A stretch of 64,000 nucleotides of DNA from Branchiostoma floridae (Eukaryota; Chordata; Leptocardii; Amphioxiformes; Branchiostomatidae): positions 15,829,367 through 15,893,366 of the forward strand of contig NC_049993.1 of assembly GCF_000003815.2 (NCBI RefSeq). Direction: 5' to 3'. The number at the start of each line of letters is the position of its first letter. The stretch's first letter is position 1. Below are positions 8,720 through 20,521 of the stretch, piece after piece. Below the pieces are notes generated by a model that saw only the letters and a program-made list of their open reading frames with translations, searched no databases and was not told the origin of the DNA. The translations under genes were made by a program, and so were the position numbers.

Positions 8720-11700
8720 ATGGTGCGAAGAAGAACGAAGCATTGTAGTTCTTGTTTCTTGCTTCTCTTGGCGGTTGTCTGTGTTGCTTCAAATCACGAT
8801 CATCAGAACGTACATCCGTGTAAAGCAGTTGCATGGCTAGAATGTGTGCCTGTCAGAGACAAGACGGAACTTTCTTTGATTGAGGTTTCAGGCAGACATC
8901 TATGTCTCATCTGTAAGGCTTTTAGCAAGGATGATAAGTCAGGAAGTCCTTTTGACTTACTTCCTAAAGCCGAAAATATGGCAATAAGAGGATACCCATT
9001 CCATGTCCTGTCGGCAACACCCCTGGCCCCGCTCGACCACTCGGTGGTTAAACACTTGGCCTTGATAGATGCTAACATCACTGATGTGAGAAGCAACACC
9101 TTCGTCAAGTTTTCCAGACTTCAACAGTTGTCGCTAGATTCGAACAGGTTAACACATATCAAGCAGGTTTTGTTCAGAGGTCTGAAGAAGCTCTTGAGGC
9201 TGACTTTGTCCAACAACCACATCAAGTTAATAGACGAAGGGAGCTTCTCGCGCCTAATTCTCCTACTTGAATTGGATCTAGAGAACAACCTGTTACATGC
9301 TGTAGACTCTGCCTGGCTCTTTGGGCTGACGTCTGTCAAGGCTATCAACCTGGGGTTTAATAAAATCAGCAGCGTGTCTCCTCGGTCATTCCAAGGCTTA
9401 CAGCTGACCTGGTTAGACCTGAGTAATAATGACCTGTCATGTCTGGATGGAGATGTGCTGAGGGGACAGTTTTCGCTTTCTTGGTTCCATGTCAGCAGTG
9501 ACATGTTGTCATCTGTTCATGATACAAAGCCACATGAAATGATTTGGAGCCTACAGCGTTTAGCCCATATTATCCAAGGGTTATCCGCAACATTGGTTGT
9601 TGAGGTACCCAAGTTCTTCTTCTTTGTCAGGGACAGCAGGGTGAATAATCAGCTCTCGTTTGGGTGGTTGTTTGATGTCAAAACTAACAAATCGTCGGAT
9701 GATTTGGATAGTTCCTTGAATGAGATCTCCATCCAGGCACCTGTAGTTGTCTTGGCTACTGACGGTTCTTTGGTAGACAAAGTGGTCCCCTACACGCTTG
9801 AACAGTGCAGGCAGGTTTGGGAATACAATCGGGGTATGAGTGTGACCGTGGGGATGGTGGAAAACACTACCTTCCAACTGGTTTCCATGGCAACAGGAAA
9901 TACAACATCTGCAGGTGTTGCCATGTCATTTGCTCAGACACAAGACATAAACAAAACCAAAACAAACAAGTCTACTTGCAACCAAAAGTACACTATCCAT
10001 ACAAACGCCACACATGACAATACAAAGAACATCACCTGCATTCTGATCACCAAGGATGAACACAGGGAGTTGTTCTTCACCGTTCCTCCGGTTCAATACC
10101 AGACAGACACAACACCAACCACTTACACCGACCACGCAACAACACGCAATCTCTACACATCTGCAGAACCAGGACACAACTCTACAGTAAGTACCACACC
10201 TGGACCAGAGGTGCCTCAAGCAGCAGATCTTGTTCCTATCTCAGTTGTCGTTTCGGCAGTGATCAGTCTGGTCGTGTTGTCTTTTGTAGTGTTGGTAGTG
10301 AAGCTGTGCTCATTAAGGTCAAACAAGGAAGACATGAGGTCCATTGACGATGAAATCATTCGGACAATCCATCCTGGGGCTGCCTTTCACGGCTTGCTGA
10401 GGTCGGCTTCCCTCCCTGCATGCTCAAACAAGATTGTGTCGGATGACGTAGCTTCTTGTCGCTCATTGCCCGCAGTCCTGAATTCCATCGAACCTACTTA
10501 CTGTGAGATCCCTGATGACGTAGCCACTGCGATGAACACATACTGGGAGATTCCAGATGACATAGCGGCTGCTACAAGGCCTTTGCCTGGTCTCCCACAA
10601 ACATACCGGGAGACCCCAGATCAAGAATCCACTCCTGAGTCCCCTCTGCCCGCTCCACAACATACCTACAGTGAGATCCCGGATAAAAAGGATACTGGGC
10701 CCATGCCTATATATGCTAATGATGCAGAGGTCTCGCTCCATGTCGTTACTAACAGGGGACAGAATGGCCGGTTCTTTCGGGACAACACCACTACTTCTAA
10801 CAGGCACAGATCTGGCAGGTCCTTTGCTACTTATGGGTTTGCTGAGTACACTAAAGCTCTGAGTAACAACTTGTATAAAAGAGGCCCCGAGGTTAAAGAC
10901 ATTAGGATCCGTAGACAGCTAAGGAGAGCTTTGGTATCCCAACCTGCTGACCAAGCTTTGAGAACCTATGTCAACGTCACAGATGCTACCCTGTCTAGAG
11001 GTCAAAATGTTCCGAAAGGTCATGCTGACGTATTCACATTGCCTGATGCCCTCTGCCCTTCTGAGCTCAAGAAAGATGGAACCCGTATCACACCACGGCG
11101 CGCTTCCCTACCTCTTGTAACCCTGCCCAACACCTACTGGCCATGGGAGTTACCAGGGGATGAAACAAGTAAGATACAAGAAGCTCGAGGTGCGTCCCTC
11201 CCTGTCGCCTCCCTGCCTAACACCTACTGGCCATGGGAGATACCTAGCGGGGGAACCCGTTCCACACTACGGCGTAAGTCCCTCCCTCTTGCCACACAAC
11301 CTAACACCTATTGGCTATGGGAGATTCCAGCTGGGGAAACGCATGGCACAAAACGGCATGAGTCCCTCCCACTTGTCACACCACCTAACACCTACTGGCC
11401 ATGGGAGTTACCAGGTGAGGGAACCCGTAGCACACCACGGCGTGGGTCTCTCCCTATTGTTACACCGCCTAACAGCTACTGGCCATGGGAGTTATCAGGT
11501 AAGGAAATCCGTAGCACACCACGGCGTGGGTCTCTCCCTCTTGTTACACCACCTAACACCTACTGGCCATGGGAGTTACCAGGTGAGGGAACCCGTAGCA
11601 CACCACGGCGTGGGTCTCTCCCTCTTGTTACACCACCTAACACCTACTGGCCATGGGAGTTACCTGGTGAGGGGACCCGTAACACAACACGGCGAGCGTC

Positions 11701-11734
11701 CCTCCCAATTGGCACATCGCCTAACACCTACTAG
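8720..11734 (+). CDS. LRR transmembrane receptor 2 with repeat-rich docking tail
   Basis: A 1004-residue single-exon paralogue of receptor 1 with the same order: signal peptide (1-24), Cys cap, six LRRs (about 105-250), unknown ectodomain, Thr-rich stalk, membrane span (506-529), RSASLP (561-566), Tyr motifs at 594, 608, 629 and 650, RPLPGLP (620-626) and tandem tail repeats. Two differences stand out. The Cys pair at 301 and 325 of gene 1 is replaced by Phe and Ser. The reading frame ends at TAG where gene 1 has the TGG of the ninth NTYW, removing about 14 residues; the matching DNA up to NKP-stop is still present at 11735-11776. The third Tyr motif is degenerate (YRET). Function is inferred as for receptor 1. 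Confidence 0.85.
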   Translation: MVRRRTKHCSSCFLLLLAVVCVASNHDHQNVHPCKAVAWLECVPVRDKTELSLIEVSGRHLCLICKAFSKDDKSGSPFDLLPKAENMAIRGYPFHVLSATPLAPLDHSVVKHLALIDANITDVRSNTFVKFSRLQQLSLDSNRLTHIKQVLFRGLKKLLRLTLSNNHIKLIDEGSFSRLILLLELDLENNLLHAVDSAWLFGLTSVKAINLGFNKISSVSPRSFQGLQLTWLDLSNNDLSCLDGDVLRGQFSLSWFHVSSDMLSSVHDTKPHEMIWSLQRLAHIIQGLSATLVVEVPKFFFFVRDSRVNNQLSFGWLFDVKTNKSSDDLDSSLNEISIQAPVVVLATDGSLVDKVVPYTLEQCRQVWEYNRGMSVTVGMVENTTFQLVSMATGNTTSAGVAMSFAQTQDINKTKTNKSTCNQKYTIHTNATHDNTKNITCILITKDEHRELFFTVPPVQYQTDTTPTTYTDHATTRNLYTSAEPGHNSTVSTTPGPEVPQAADLVPISVVVSAVISLVVLSFVVLVVKLCSLRSNKEDMRSIDDEIIRTIHPGAAFHGLLRSASLPACSNKIVSDDVASCRSLPAVLNSIEPTYCEIPDDVATAMNTYWEIPDDIAAATRPLPGLPQTYRETPDQESTPESPLPAPQHTYSEIPDKKDTGPMPIYANDAEVSLHVVTNRGQNGRFFRDNTTTSNRHRSGRSFATYGFAEYTKALSNNLYKRGPEVKDIRIRRQLRRALVSQPADQALRTYVNVTDATLSRGQNVPKGHADVFTLPDALCPSELKKDGTRITPRRASLPLVTLPNTYWPWELPGDETSKIQEARGASLPVASLPNTYWPWEIPSGGTRSTLRRKSLPLATQPNTYWLWEIPAGETHGTKRHESLPLVTPPNTYWPWELPGEGTRSTPRRGSLPIVTPPNSYWPWELSGKEIRSTPRRGSLPLVTPPNTYWPWELPGEGTRSTPRRGSLPLVTPPNTYWPWELPGEGTRNTTRRASLPIGTSPNTY
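11089..11734 (+). repeat. 84-bp coding tandem repeat array, gene 2 tail
   Basis: Seven complete 28-residue units plus a truncated one. Several units are almost identical at DNA level (the units starting near 11387, 11555 and 11639), pointing to recent homogenisation. Early units are more diverged and lack some RRxSLP sites. Confidence 0.8.
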
Positions 11735-13019
11735 CCATGGGAACTCGTGGAGAAGGGAACCTGTAATAAACCATGAAATCACCCCTCCGACCATTACCCA
11801 TTACCTACTTCCTTCAGCCATTTGCATCACTAAAACAGGATACAAAAGAACCACAACTTGTTTTATATGTTTGCAGTTGTCACATTGATGTTGACCCATC
11901 CCTAAATTTAAGGTAATAGAAGTTACGAAAATTGGCACAGTCACAATGTCTTCTGAGAAGGACCAAATAAAATGTTTCGTTTAAACAACACCGCAAACAT
12001 CCTTTATATGTTTCGCCTCCTTGGAGGTACAGCTTCTGGTAAGTCTGCCTAGCTGTTTGTCGGTCTAGAACTACTTCCCGATAGTTTTGACAAAAAATTA
12101 CGTAATAGACACTGTGTGAATATGATGGTATTTGCAGCAGAACTTCAATTTTTACTGTTCTTCTTTTTCCTTAAATTTTATATGTTATTGATCTTAATGG
12201 GATCTGTCTAAAAGGGGAAAACTTAACAGTAAAAAGGAATTCTAAAACTGAATGCATGGCTTTTATTGTGTCTGCCAATTTGTGTGTCTGTTTTCCGGGC
12301 ATTTTGGCAATATCTTTTTGAGCTCTGTGTGGATTGTGGTGATATTTGGTGTGTTGAGTACTCTTGAGAGCAGGAGGCATTGATTCTGGATCTCATGATG
12401 CTTTCCTAAGTACAACAGCAGATCTTTGTTTTTGTATATTTTGTTCCAGGCATTGATTGATTGTTCCAGATACATGTATGTCATGGTCTTTCGTGTTTCC
12501 AGGTAACATTTGTATTTTAAAAGCCGTGCCCCCGCGTTGTAGTTTGTTGCGAACTACATAGTGGCTTACTTTAATGGAAATCTTTCAAAGAGGATAGCTG
12601 AAAAAATGACTGATTTCCATAACGTAAATTACTTGGGTAATTCAAACCTAGACGGACGCAATAAAATGCAAATTTTGCCAATTCGGAATTGTCAAAAAGG
12701 AAATACACAAAATATAAACATTTAACGTCAATATTTACGGCATCAAAATCCCAAAAGTAAAGAATTCTACAAGAAAATGTAGCAATGTTGCAAGTGATAT
12801 TTAAAACTCACAACTTGCCAACCTAACCTGTTCTTCCTTTGAAAAATGAGATTGAATACCACATCAAAAAGAATGAATTTTACTAAAAGATATAGTGGCA
12901 AAACGTACAGTCATATCATGATTTTGTCCATGGGTAATAAGAATAACATATCACACGAAAACGTTAGGTATTGTTGCAGTATATTGCTTGAGTGCCAGTC
13001 AGTGTAAAATTCTTTAAGA
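11735..13019. other. 3' flank of receptor gene 2
   Basis: Begins with the former coding end of the tail and includes a candidate polyadenylation signal, AATAAA, at 11966-11971. It matches the gene 1 flank to about 12660, then becomes unique AT-rich DNA. No other gene is seen. Confidence 0.5.
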
Positions 13020-15917
13020 AATATAGAATATGTTTGAATACACACCGACTTCGGCGGCCAATCTGTCAATTTCATACTGGTGCAGTTTCCTTGTCATGTT
13101 TGAACAGGCATTGTATCGTCCTTTTATAATGCTACAATATCTAAGTACATTTCAGCCTCTGCTGGATTTATTACTTTGGCAGTACGTTTCCATGTCCACT
13201 TGCGGGTCAGATCTTCCAATGACGACAAGTCACATGACTATCTGACCCTCTTGATGACAGGAGCAGCATTATGTACAAAATATCAGGAAATCAGATTTCT
13301 TTCTTTCATTTAGAGAGTCCATGCGGTTTCTTTGGGTAACAGACATTCTGACCAAGTGATTTATCTCTGAAAGATAAGCATTTTTTTACGTAAACATGTA
13401 TCATTAAAATAATAGAAAACAAAGAAATGCTAACAATGTATAAATTCCAGTAGTTTCTTAGAAAAACAATACGGCAGAAAAGAAGTCATAACTCTGCTAA
13501 AAGATAAAGACAAAACAGCAAATACGTAGAAAAAAATCACTATGTTTATTATTTCTGTTGTTCTTATTGTTTTCATTGTTTGTCGTGACTAATCAAAGTG
13601 ATCTTTATGGCGCTAAGTACTTTCTGAAACATTGTTGTAAGAAAAAAGGACCTGCATGCAGAACTTATGATGTCTTATTTTGCAAGGACTTATAATGACA
13701 TATAATGACATGACCGTTACATGTGGAATGATATTATATAATTAAGTTTGTTCCTAATCGGAATGTCGTTAGTTTAGCAAGTAATTTTCTATCTATTGTT
13801 TGTGTTGATTGGCCTCTTATGTAATTTATTGTTATATTCGTCAGGCTGACAGGAATTATGCGTATACTAGAAACTACTTTACAAACGAAATCTGACAAAA
13901 ATGTTTAGCTGAATACATTGTATTAGTTTTTGTTTCATTGCAGTGAGGTAGATGAGTCGTGGTAGGACATTAATAGCGCCTGCAGACTAATCTATTGTAC
14001 AAGCAGGTATCAATATGTAAAAGTAGTATGATGACACGTAACGGTGACAGCCAGACCAATGGAGGGATAAAGTAAATAAATATCATATCCGTTAAAAGAT
14101 ATTAATTTTAATTGAGAATTTGAGAATTAAAGTATCAAAATCTAAAAAATGTTGTACCAATGAACCGATGAGCTGTGACTGTCGGGTCTTTGAATAGCGG
14201 AGTAAAATACAGAATAATGTTATACTGAGAACACAAACCACTGAACTCGTGTTGGTGTAAAATCTGCATCTCAATCTTCGTCATACCAGAAACTCACCAT
14301 TGCCAAGGATTGGACCTACATGTTAAAGTGACGTGCTGTGAAAAAGTGAATGGCAGGCTCCACCCAGTAAATCAGGTCGGGAACTCAAGTCTTGGTTTAT
14401 CCGTCGAACAAAGGTTGAAAGACAGTCACATACAAGAGACACAAACACGATTGCCGAGAGACAGTGCTCTGTAGACCATGGCTTGCGATGGAGAAACCTT
14501 TCAAGTTCTGAACTCATCACAACACAACATTACCATTCTGTTAAGCACAGACCTCATGCGTTCAGCTATATGAATATTCAGACTACACTACAGGAGACCT
14601 ACTACTCTAACGAACACTTCACTACGACCAAGTTTACAAATGTTTGAAGAATCTGGGGAATCAAGCTCCTAAAACACCGTTTATAGCGTGGGGAAGTTTC
14701 TCACCTAACAAAAAACACAGCTCCCCGTGGAACCACAGACGTCTCTTCCTGGAACTTAGCGGCCTGTCTGACCATGTGGTGTACTGTTACAGCAGTATTT
14801 TCAGTCTATGCAAACAATGTAAAACAATAGACTGCATAACTTATGCTGATGACAATAGTCCAACTCCGCTGTATATGGCATCTGAACTGAGGCATCTGCA
14901 TCTCTATATTTACCAATTTTTTATGTGACTTACCATCTTACACTGTATCGCTACACAAGTATCGCTACTTGCAAGGAGACACCAGAATACCAAGACATTC
15001 TCGTGAATACTTCATGGAACTTTTTATTTGAGCAGTTGTCTATCAACAGATGTTCGCAGATTCAAGTCCGGGGGAAGATGTCACCAAGAAAACACCAACG
15101 TTCATCAATAAAACCAGGTTTTTAGATTATTCCATATTGGACAAACTTTTTATGTACCTATTGTCTATCCACTGATGTTCGCAGATTCAAATTCCGGAGA
15201 AGATAACACCAGGAAAACACAAAAGTTCATCAAAAAGACCAAGTTCATAATTCATTCTACATTTGACTCCAAGGTAGCTGTACTTGTTATACGGAGGTTC
15301 TGACATGTCACAGTTCACGGTCTTTTTCGGCAGATTTTGTCCATCAATCCTCCTTCCGGTTGAAGACCAATAACGATATAAGCCGCAAAATTAGCGCAAC
15401 CCTCCATTGAACTGGTGCCTTTGGCATGTAGATGTTAAATAATAAATGCATTACAGGGTACTGCTTAACGCTTTGTATAGTAACTGGTTCTAATGCATAA
15501 TATATATATATATTTATTTGTGATGTAATAATTAAGAAAAAATGATATATTTGTCTGGTAATGTGAAGCGTACGCCAATGGATTAAAATGTTTAAAAATC
15601 ACATTAAAACTGGTATTTCAGGTACAATTATTGTCAAGCAAGTTAATGAATAAATAAATGAGTAGATGAATGATTGAAAGAATAAAGTATGAATGAATAA
15701 ATGGATGGATGGATGGATGGATGGATGTATAGATGGATGGATGGATAGATGGATGGATGGATGGATGAATCAATCAATCAATGAATCGATTGATTGTGTG
15801 TTTTTACAGAGTATCTAGGGGGAAATGTGGTCAACCTACAGTGAGCTGCTTTTGATGTCATATACAAATATTTTTCATGCTTGTTTGCGCATACCTTTCT
15901 ATCAAATTTACAAATTA
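13020..15917 (+). repeat. NC unit copy A
   Basis: First copy of a multi-kilobase unit found between receptor genes. The anchor GGTCAGATCTTCCAATG is at about 13206; related anchors occur near 27060, 30090 and 36250. From 13393 the unit is directly repeated as copy B. Short blocks read as degenerate coding sequence (CDGE near 14480 and TNGGIK-stop near 14070) but are broken by stops. No intact gene is seen. Confidence 0.65.
15700..15796. repeat. GGAT microsatellite in NC unit A
   Basis: Short array of GGAT with interruptions followed by CAAT repeats. The equivalent site in copy B (18547-18790) has expanded to more than twice the length. Confidence 0.85.
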
Positions 15918-18045
15918 AACATGTATCAAATAATCGAAAACAAAGAAATGCTAACAATGTACAAATTCTAGTAGTTTCTTAGAAAAACAATACGGCAGAA
16001 AAGAAGTCATAACTCTGCTCAAAGATAGAGACAAAACAGCAAATTCGTAGAAAAATTCACTATGTTTATTATTTCTGTTGTTCTTATTGTTTTCATTGTT
16101 TGTCGTGACTAATCAAAGTGATCTTTATGGCGCTAAGTAGTTTCTGAAACATTATTGTAAGAAAAAAGGACCTGCATGCAGAATTTATGATGTCTTATTT
16201 TGCAAGGACTTATAATGACATATAATGACATGACCGTTACATGTGGAATGATATTATATAATTAAGTTTGTTCCTAATCGGAATGCCGTTAGTTTAGCAA
16301 GTAATTTTCTATCTATTGTCTGTGTTGATTGGCCTCTTATGTAATTTATTGTTATATTCGAAAGCTGACAAAAATGTTTAGCTGAATACATTGTATTAGT
16401 TTTTGTTTCATTACGTTGAGGTAGATGAGTCGTGGTAAGACATTAATAACGCCTGCAGACTAATCTATTGTACAAGCAGGTATTAATATGTAAAAGTAGT
16501 ATGATGACACGTGACAGCGACAGCCAGACCAATGGAGGGATGAACTAATTGAATATCATATCCGTTAAAAGAATTGAGAATTTTAATTGAGAATTAATTT
16601 GAGAATTAAAATATTAAAATCTAAAAATTTGCACCAATGAACCGTTGAGCTGTGACTGTCGGGTTTTTGAATAGCGGAGTAAAATACAGAATAATGTTAT
16701 ACTGTGGACTAACCACTGAACTCGTGTTGGTGTTAAATCTGCATCTCAACCTTCGTCATACCCGAAACTCACCATTGCCAAGGATTGGACCTACATGTTC
16801 AAGTGTCGTGCTGTGAAAAAGTGAATGGCAGGCTCCACCCGATAAATCCAGTCGGGAACTAACTCAAGTCTTGGTTTATCCGTCGAACTAAGATTGAAAG
16901 AAAGCCACATCAAAGACACCAACAGACTTGCGAAGCGACTGTGCTCTGTACACCATGGTTTGCGATGGAGAAACCTTTCAAATTCTGAAAGTATCCGTCG
17001 AAATAAGGTTGAAAGTCACATCTTAAAGACACAAACACGCTTGCCGAGAGACAGTGCTCTGTAGACCATGGTTTGCGATGGAGAAACCTTTCAAGTTCTG
17101 AACTCATCACAACACAACATTACCATTCTGTTAAGCACAGACCTCATGCGTTCAGCTATATGAATATTCATACTACACTACAGGAGACCTACTACTCTAA
17201 AGAACACTTCACTACGACCAAGTTTTAAATTGTTGCAAGAATCTGGAGGAATCAAGCTCCTAAAACACCGTTTATAGCGTGGGGAAGTTTCTCACCTAAC
17301 AAAAAACACAGCTCACCGCGGAACCACGTGCACAGACGTCTCTCTCTGGAACTCAGCGGCATGTCTGACCTTGTGGTGTACTGTAGTATTTTCAGTCTAT
17401 ACAAAAAATGTTAAACAATAGACTGCAGAACTTATGCTGACGACAATAATCCAACTCCGCTGTATATGGCATCTGACTTGAGGCATCTACATCTCCATAT
17501 TTACCAATTTGTTATGTGACTTACCATCTTACACTGTATCGCTACACAAGTATCGCTACTTGCAAGGAGACACCAGAATACCAAGACATTCTCGTGAATA
17601 CTTCATGGAACTTTTTATTTGAGCAGTTGTCTATCAACAAATGTTCGCAGATTCAAGTCCGCGAGAAGATGTCACAAGGATAACGCCAACGTTCAGCAGC
17701 AAAACCAGGTTCTTAGATTATTCTATATTTGACAAACTTTTTAATGTACCTATTGTTTATCCACTGATGTTCGCAGATTCAAATCAGGAGACAACACCAG
17801 GAAAACACAAAAGTTCATCAACAAGACCAAGTTCATAACTCATTCTACATTTGACTCCAAGGTAATTGTACTTGCTATACCGAGACTCTGACATGTCACA
17901 GTTCATGGTCTATTTAGGCAGATTTTGTCTTTCACTCCTCCTTCTGGATAACGATATAAGCGGAAAACTTAGCACAACCCTCCATTGAACTGGTGCCTTC
18001 GGCATGTGGATGCTAAATATTAAATGCAGTTCATAGAGCTGCTTA

Positions 18046-18314
18046 TTTCTTATTTATAGAATTATGTTGGAGTGCCACAGAATGCGGTCGGACTGCAGTT
18101 AGAATAGTTCGAGTACACTTAGAATCCATGCCACTTGGAATGCCATTCGATATTTCAAAAACTGTCGAGCCAGCCAAAAGAACGGGGACGAATATCTGGA
18201 ATGCAGTAAGAATGTTTAGAATACAGTACGAATTGCCAGGAATTGCCAGGAATAGAAAATAAATTTCATTCTGACGGCATTCCGGCTCATTTGTGCTCCC
18301 GTGTGAAGGGGGCT
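18046..18314. mobile_element. Small insertion in NC unit B
   Basis: Copy A reads CTGCTTAACGC at this point, while copy B has about 269 extra bases between CTGCTTA and TTAACGC. The duplicated TTA suggests a three-base target duplication, as seen with Harbinger-type elements. It has no coding content, and clear terminal inverted repeats are not visible, so the class is uncertain. Confidence 0.45.
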
Positions 18315-18546
18315 TTAACGCTTTGTATAGTAACTGGTTCTAATGCATAATATGTATATTTATTTGTGATGTAATAATTAAGAAAAAATTATATATTTGT
18401 CTGGTAATGTGAAGCGTACGCCAATGGATTAAAATGTTTCAAAATCACATTAAAACTGGTATTTCAGGTACAATTATTGTCAAGCAAGTTAATGAATAAA
18501 TGAATGAGTAGATGTATGATTGAAAGAATAAAGTGTGAAGGAATAA

Positions 18547-18790
18547 ATGGATAGATGGATGGATGGGTGGCTGGATGGGTGGATGGATGGATGGATGGAT
18601 GGATGGATGGATGGCTGGCTGGCTGGCTCGATGGATGGATGGACGGACGGACGGACGGATGGATGGATGAATGGATGGATGGATGGATGGATGGATAGAT
18701 GGATGGATGGATGGATGGATAGATGGATGGATGGATGGATGGATGGATGAATCAATCAATCAATGAATCGATGAATCAATTAATCGATTG
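18547..18790. repeat. Expanded GGAT microsatellite
   Basis: Long GGAT array with GGCT and GGAC variants and a CAAT-rich end. Open frames of Ser-Ile-His-Pro or Met-Asp-Gly-Trp type here are translations of the satellite, not genes. Confidence 0.9.
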
Positions 18791-18915
18791 ATTTTGTATT
18801 TTTACAGAGTATCTAGGGGCAAATGTGGTCAACCTACAGTCAGCTGCTTTTGATGTCATATACAAATATTTTCCATGCATGTTTGGCATACCTGATCCCT
18901 TTCTATCAAATTTAC

Positions 18916-19504
18916 AAGTAATAAGTCATTTTATGAACTATTTTCCAACACTCGATTTAATTCAGATTACGTAATCGTAACAGGAATTTTCAAAAAGAGA
19001 GGTGAATTATGATGACTAGACAAGAAGATATATCATATACATATCATGCAAATTACAAAATAGAAAACAAAATAAATCATTCCACTATATAAACTTTATA
19101 CATCGCATGATGTGTATGGCTAAAGACCTTATCCAATTGTATTCTTGAGATATTATGTAATGCTCGCCATTATTCTACATCTTTATTATTATGCGACCAG
19201 TAGTATGCATTAAACCAAATTACTAATTTGCATCTTTCATAAAATACTAAAATTGTATTTTGGATTATTAGGGAAAAGAACGGCTTTTGTAACAAGGGGC
19301 GTGGCCCTGTAATTGTTGAATACGCAATCATGACGCCATTAAATTATGAAAATACTTTTTGTCTTATAAAAAGGTGCTAACTAAAGAGAACGAAATCAAG
19401 ATTTACAGATAACACTAAGTAGCATTTTCAAGACAACCCCAGAATTCCTTAGCCTAAATAGGATCGTTAAAGTAACTTAAAGACAAATCTTTTGATAAGG
19501 TGGC
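18916..19504. other. AT-rich spacer
   Basis: No gene or repeat recognised after the end of NC unit B. Confidence 0.4.
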
Positions 19505-19722
19505 ATTTTGCCGTGGTGTCAAGCGGTGTCTTCAGCCAATAGCCCAGCAACAAGATTGAACCTCTTGGCCGCATGGGGAGCGCCGTTGAATCCTATGGTC
19601 AACGGTCTGTCAGCGCCCTTGGCAGTTTGAAGGTGAAGTGCTGCAGCAGGGACGTGATGAGGAGGAAGAGCTCCATCTCCGCCAGCTGTTTACACAAGCG
19701 CATGCGCAGACCTGTGCACGAT
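19505..19722 (-). pseudogene. Cytochrome P450 last-exon relic, heme cysteine lost
   Basis: The minus strand encodes a stretch matching the P450 C-terminus: STG-type loop, then QLAEMELFLLITSLLQHF, then after a stop and frameshift TIGFNGAPHAAKRF. This is the family's heme-binding loop, L-helix and C-terminal beta region. At the position of the invariant heme-ligand Cys (GxRxC) the codon is CGC (Arg), and the following Gly and Glu are also changed. With a TGA after LTDR and a frame change, this is a dead fragment. No upstream P450 exons were recognised nearby. The family is clear; the CYP2-like subfamily is a guess. Confidence 0.75.
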
Positions 19723-20479
19723 CACTGTGGATCACATACGGCAATTTCATGTTAGTGACTCCATACATAAGACATAATTACCTTCTCCCAAGTCAAATTA
19801 GAAAAATATACAACATAAAGCATTGTTACAATGTAGTAAATGACAAGATGACGAAAAGTACAGTCTAAAACACGAAGTAATTCCTAAAATAGAATTCATT
19901 AAAAGTTGTGAAATGATTCAGTCTATTCTTCAAAGCAATTTCACCTGTCTTATAAATATATCAGGATTTCTCCTGCATTTCTCATGTTAGAATTAAAAAT
20001 TGCATTTTTTTCTCCAAAACATTGATAAATGGAACAATTGATTAAAAGTTGTGAAATGATTCAGTCAAGCCCGGTTTAGATAGGGTTATAAGCAAAGTGT
20101 AAGAATCCTTCTTTTGGGAATCGTTTGTGTTTTGAAGCTAAATATTTCATTTAAAGGTTCTCCTTTTCAATTTTTCTGATTTATCAAACTAGACTAGAAC
20201 GGTGCAATTTGGGTTTGGTCATGAATTTGGTAAAAGAAAACTATCTTTACCTTCTGCCTGCACTGTGTATGTGGCACTGTTAAAAGAAGTTGCAAACTTT
20301 GTGCAGTGCCACTTTGTTCTTGTCTGTCCAAAACCAAATAGAAAAAAAAATATTCTGATGTATAAATGCGTTCCATAACGCAAATGCCTTTGTTGTGTGA
20401 GCCGGTTGCAGTTATCTGACCTCCGCAGTGTGGCGTTTCAAAGTACCCGATACGCGAACAGAATCGTTTAGTTTTGTAA

Positions 20480-20521
20480 TAGGAATGCCATAAAAACATA
20501 AACGTTTTTATGGCATTCCTA
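20480..20521. repeat. Perfect 18-bp inverted repeat
   Basis: Arms 20480-20497 and 20504-20521 are exact reverse complements (TAGGAATGCCATAAAAAC) around a 6-base loop. It could fold as a stable hairpin or be the footprint of a palindromic element. Confidence 0.85.

Larger units (their letters stand above)
15918..18915 (+). repeat. NC unit copy B (tandem duplicate of A)
   Basis: Directly repeats 13393-15917 at high identity; the junction falls at AAACATGTATCA. Copy B differs by a roughly 112-bp internal duplication around 16873-17101, a 269-bp insertion (18046-18314) and a longer GGAT array. No intact reading frame; all long open frames are satellite translations or noise. Confidence 0.75.

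Noticed and set aside
3963-11734. Toll-like receptor identity for the LRR genes
   Set aside because: There is no TIR domain in the tail, only about six LRRs and no typical LRR C-terminal cap; the tail is repeats and short motifs.
18445-18759. Ile-His-Pro-Ser or Met-Asp-Gly-Trp repeat proteins
   Set aside because: Translations of the GGAT microsatellite.
15700-18790. CRISPR-like direct repeats
   Set aside because: Simple tetranucleotide arrays without unique spacers, in a eukaryotic genome.
20194-20499. Minus-strand 101-codon open frame
   Set aside because: No domain, overlaps the palindrome at its start, and lies in decayed DNA.
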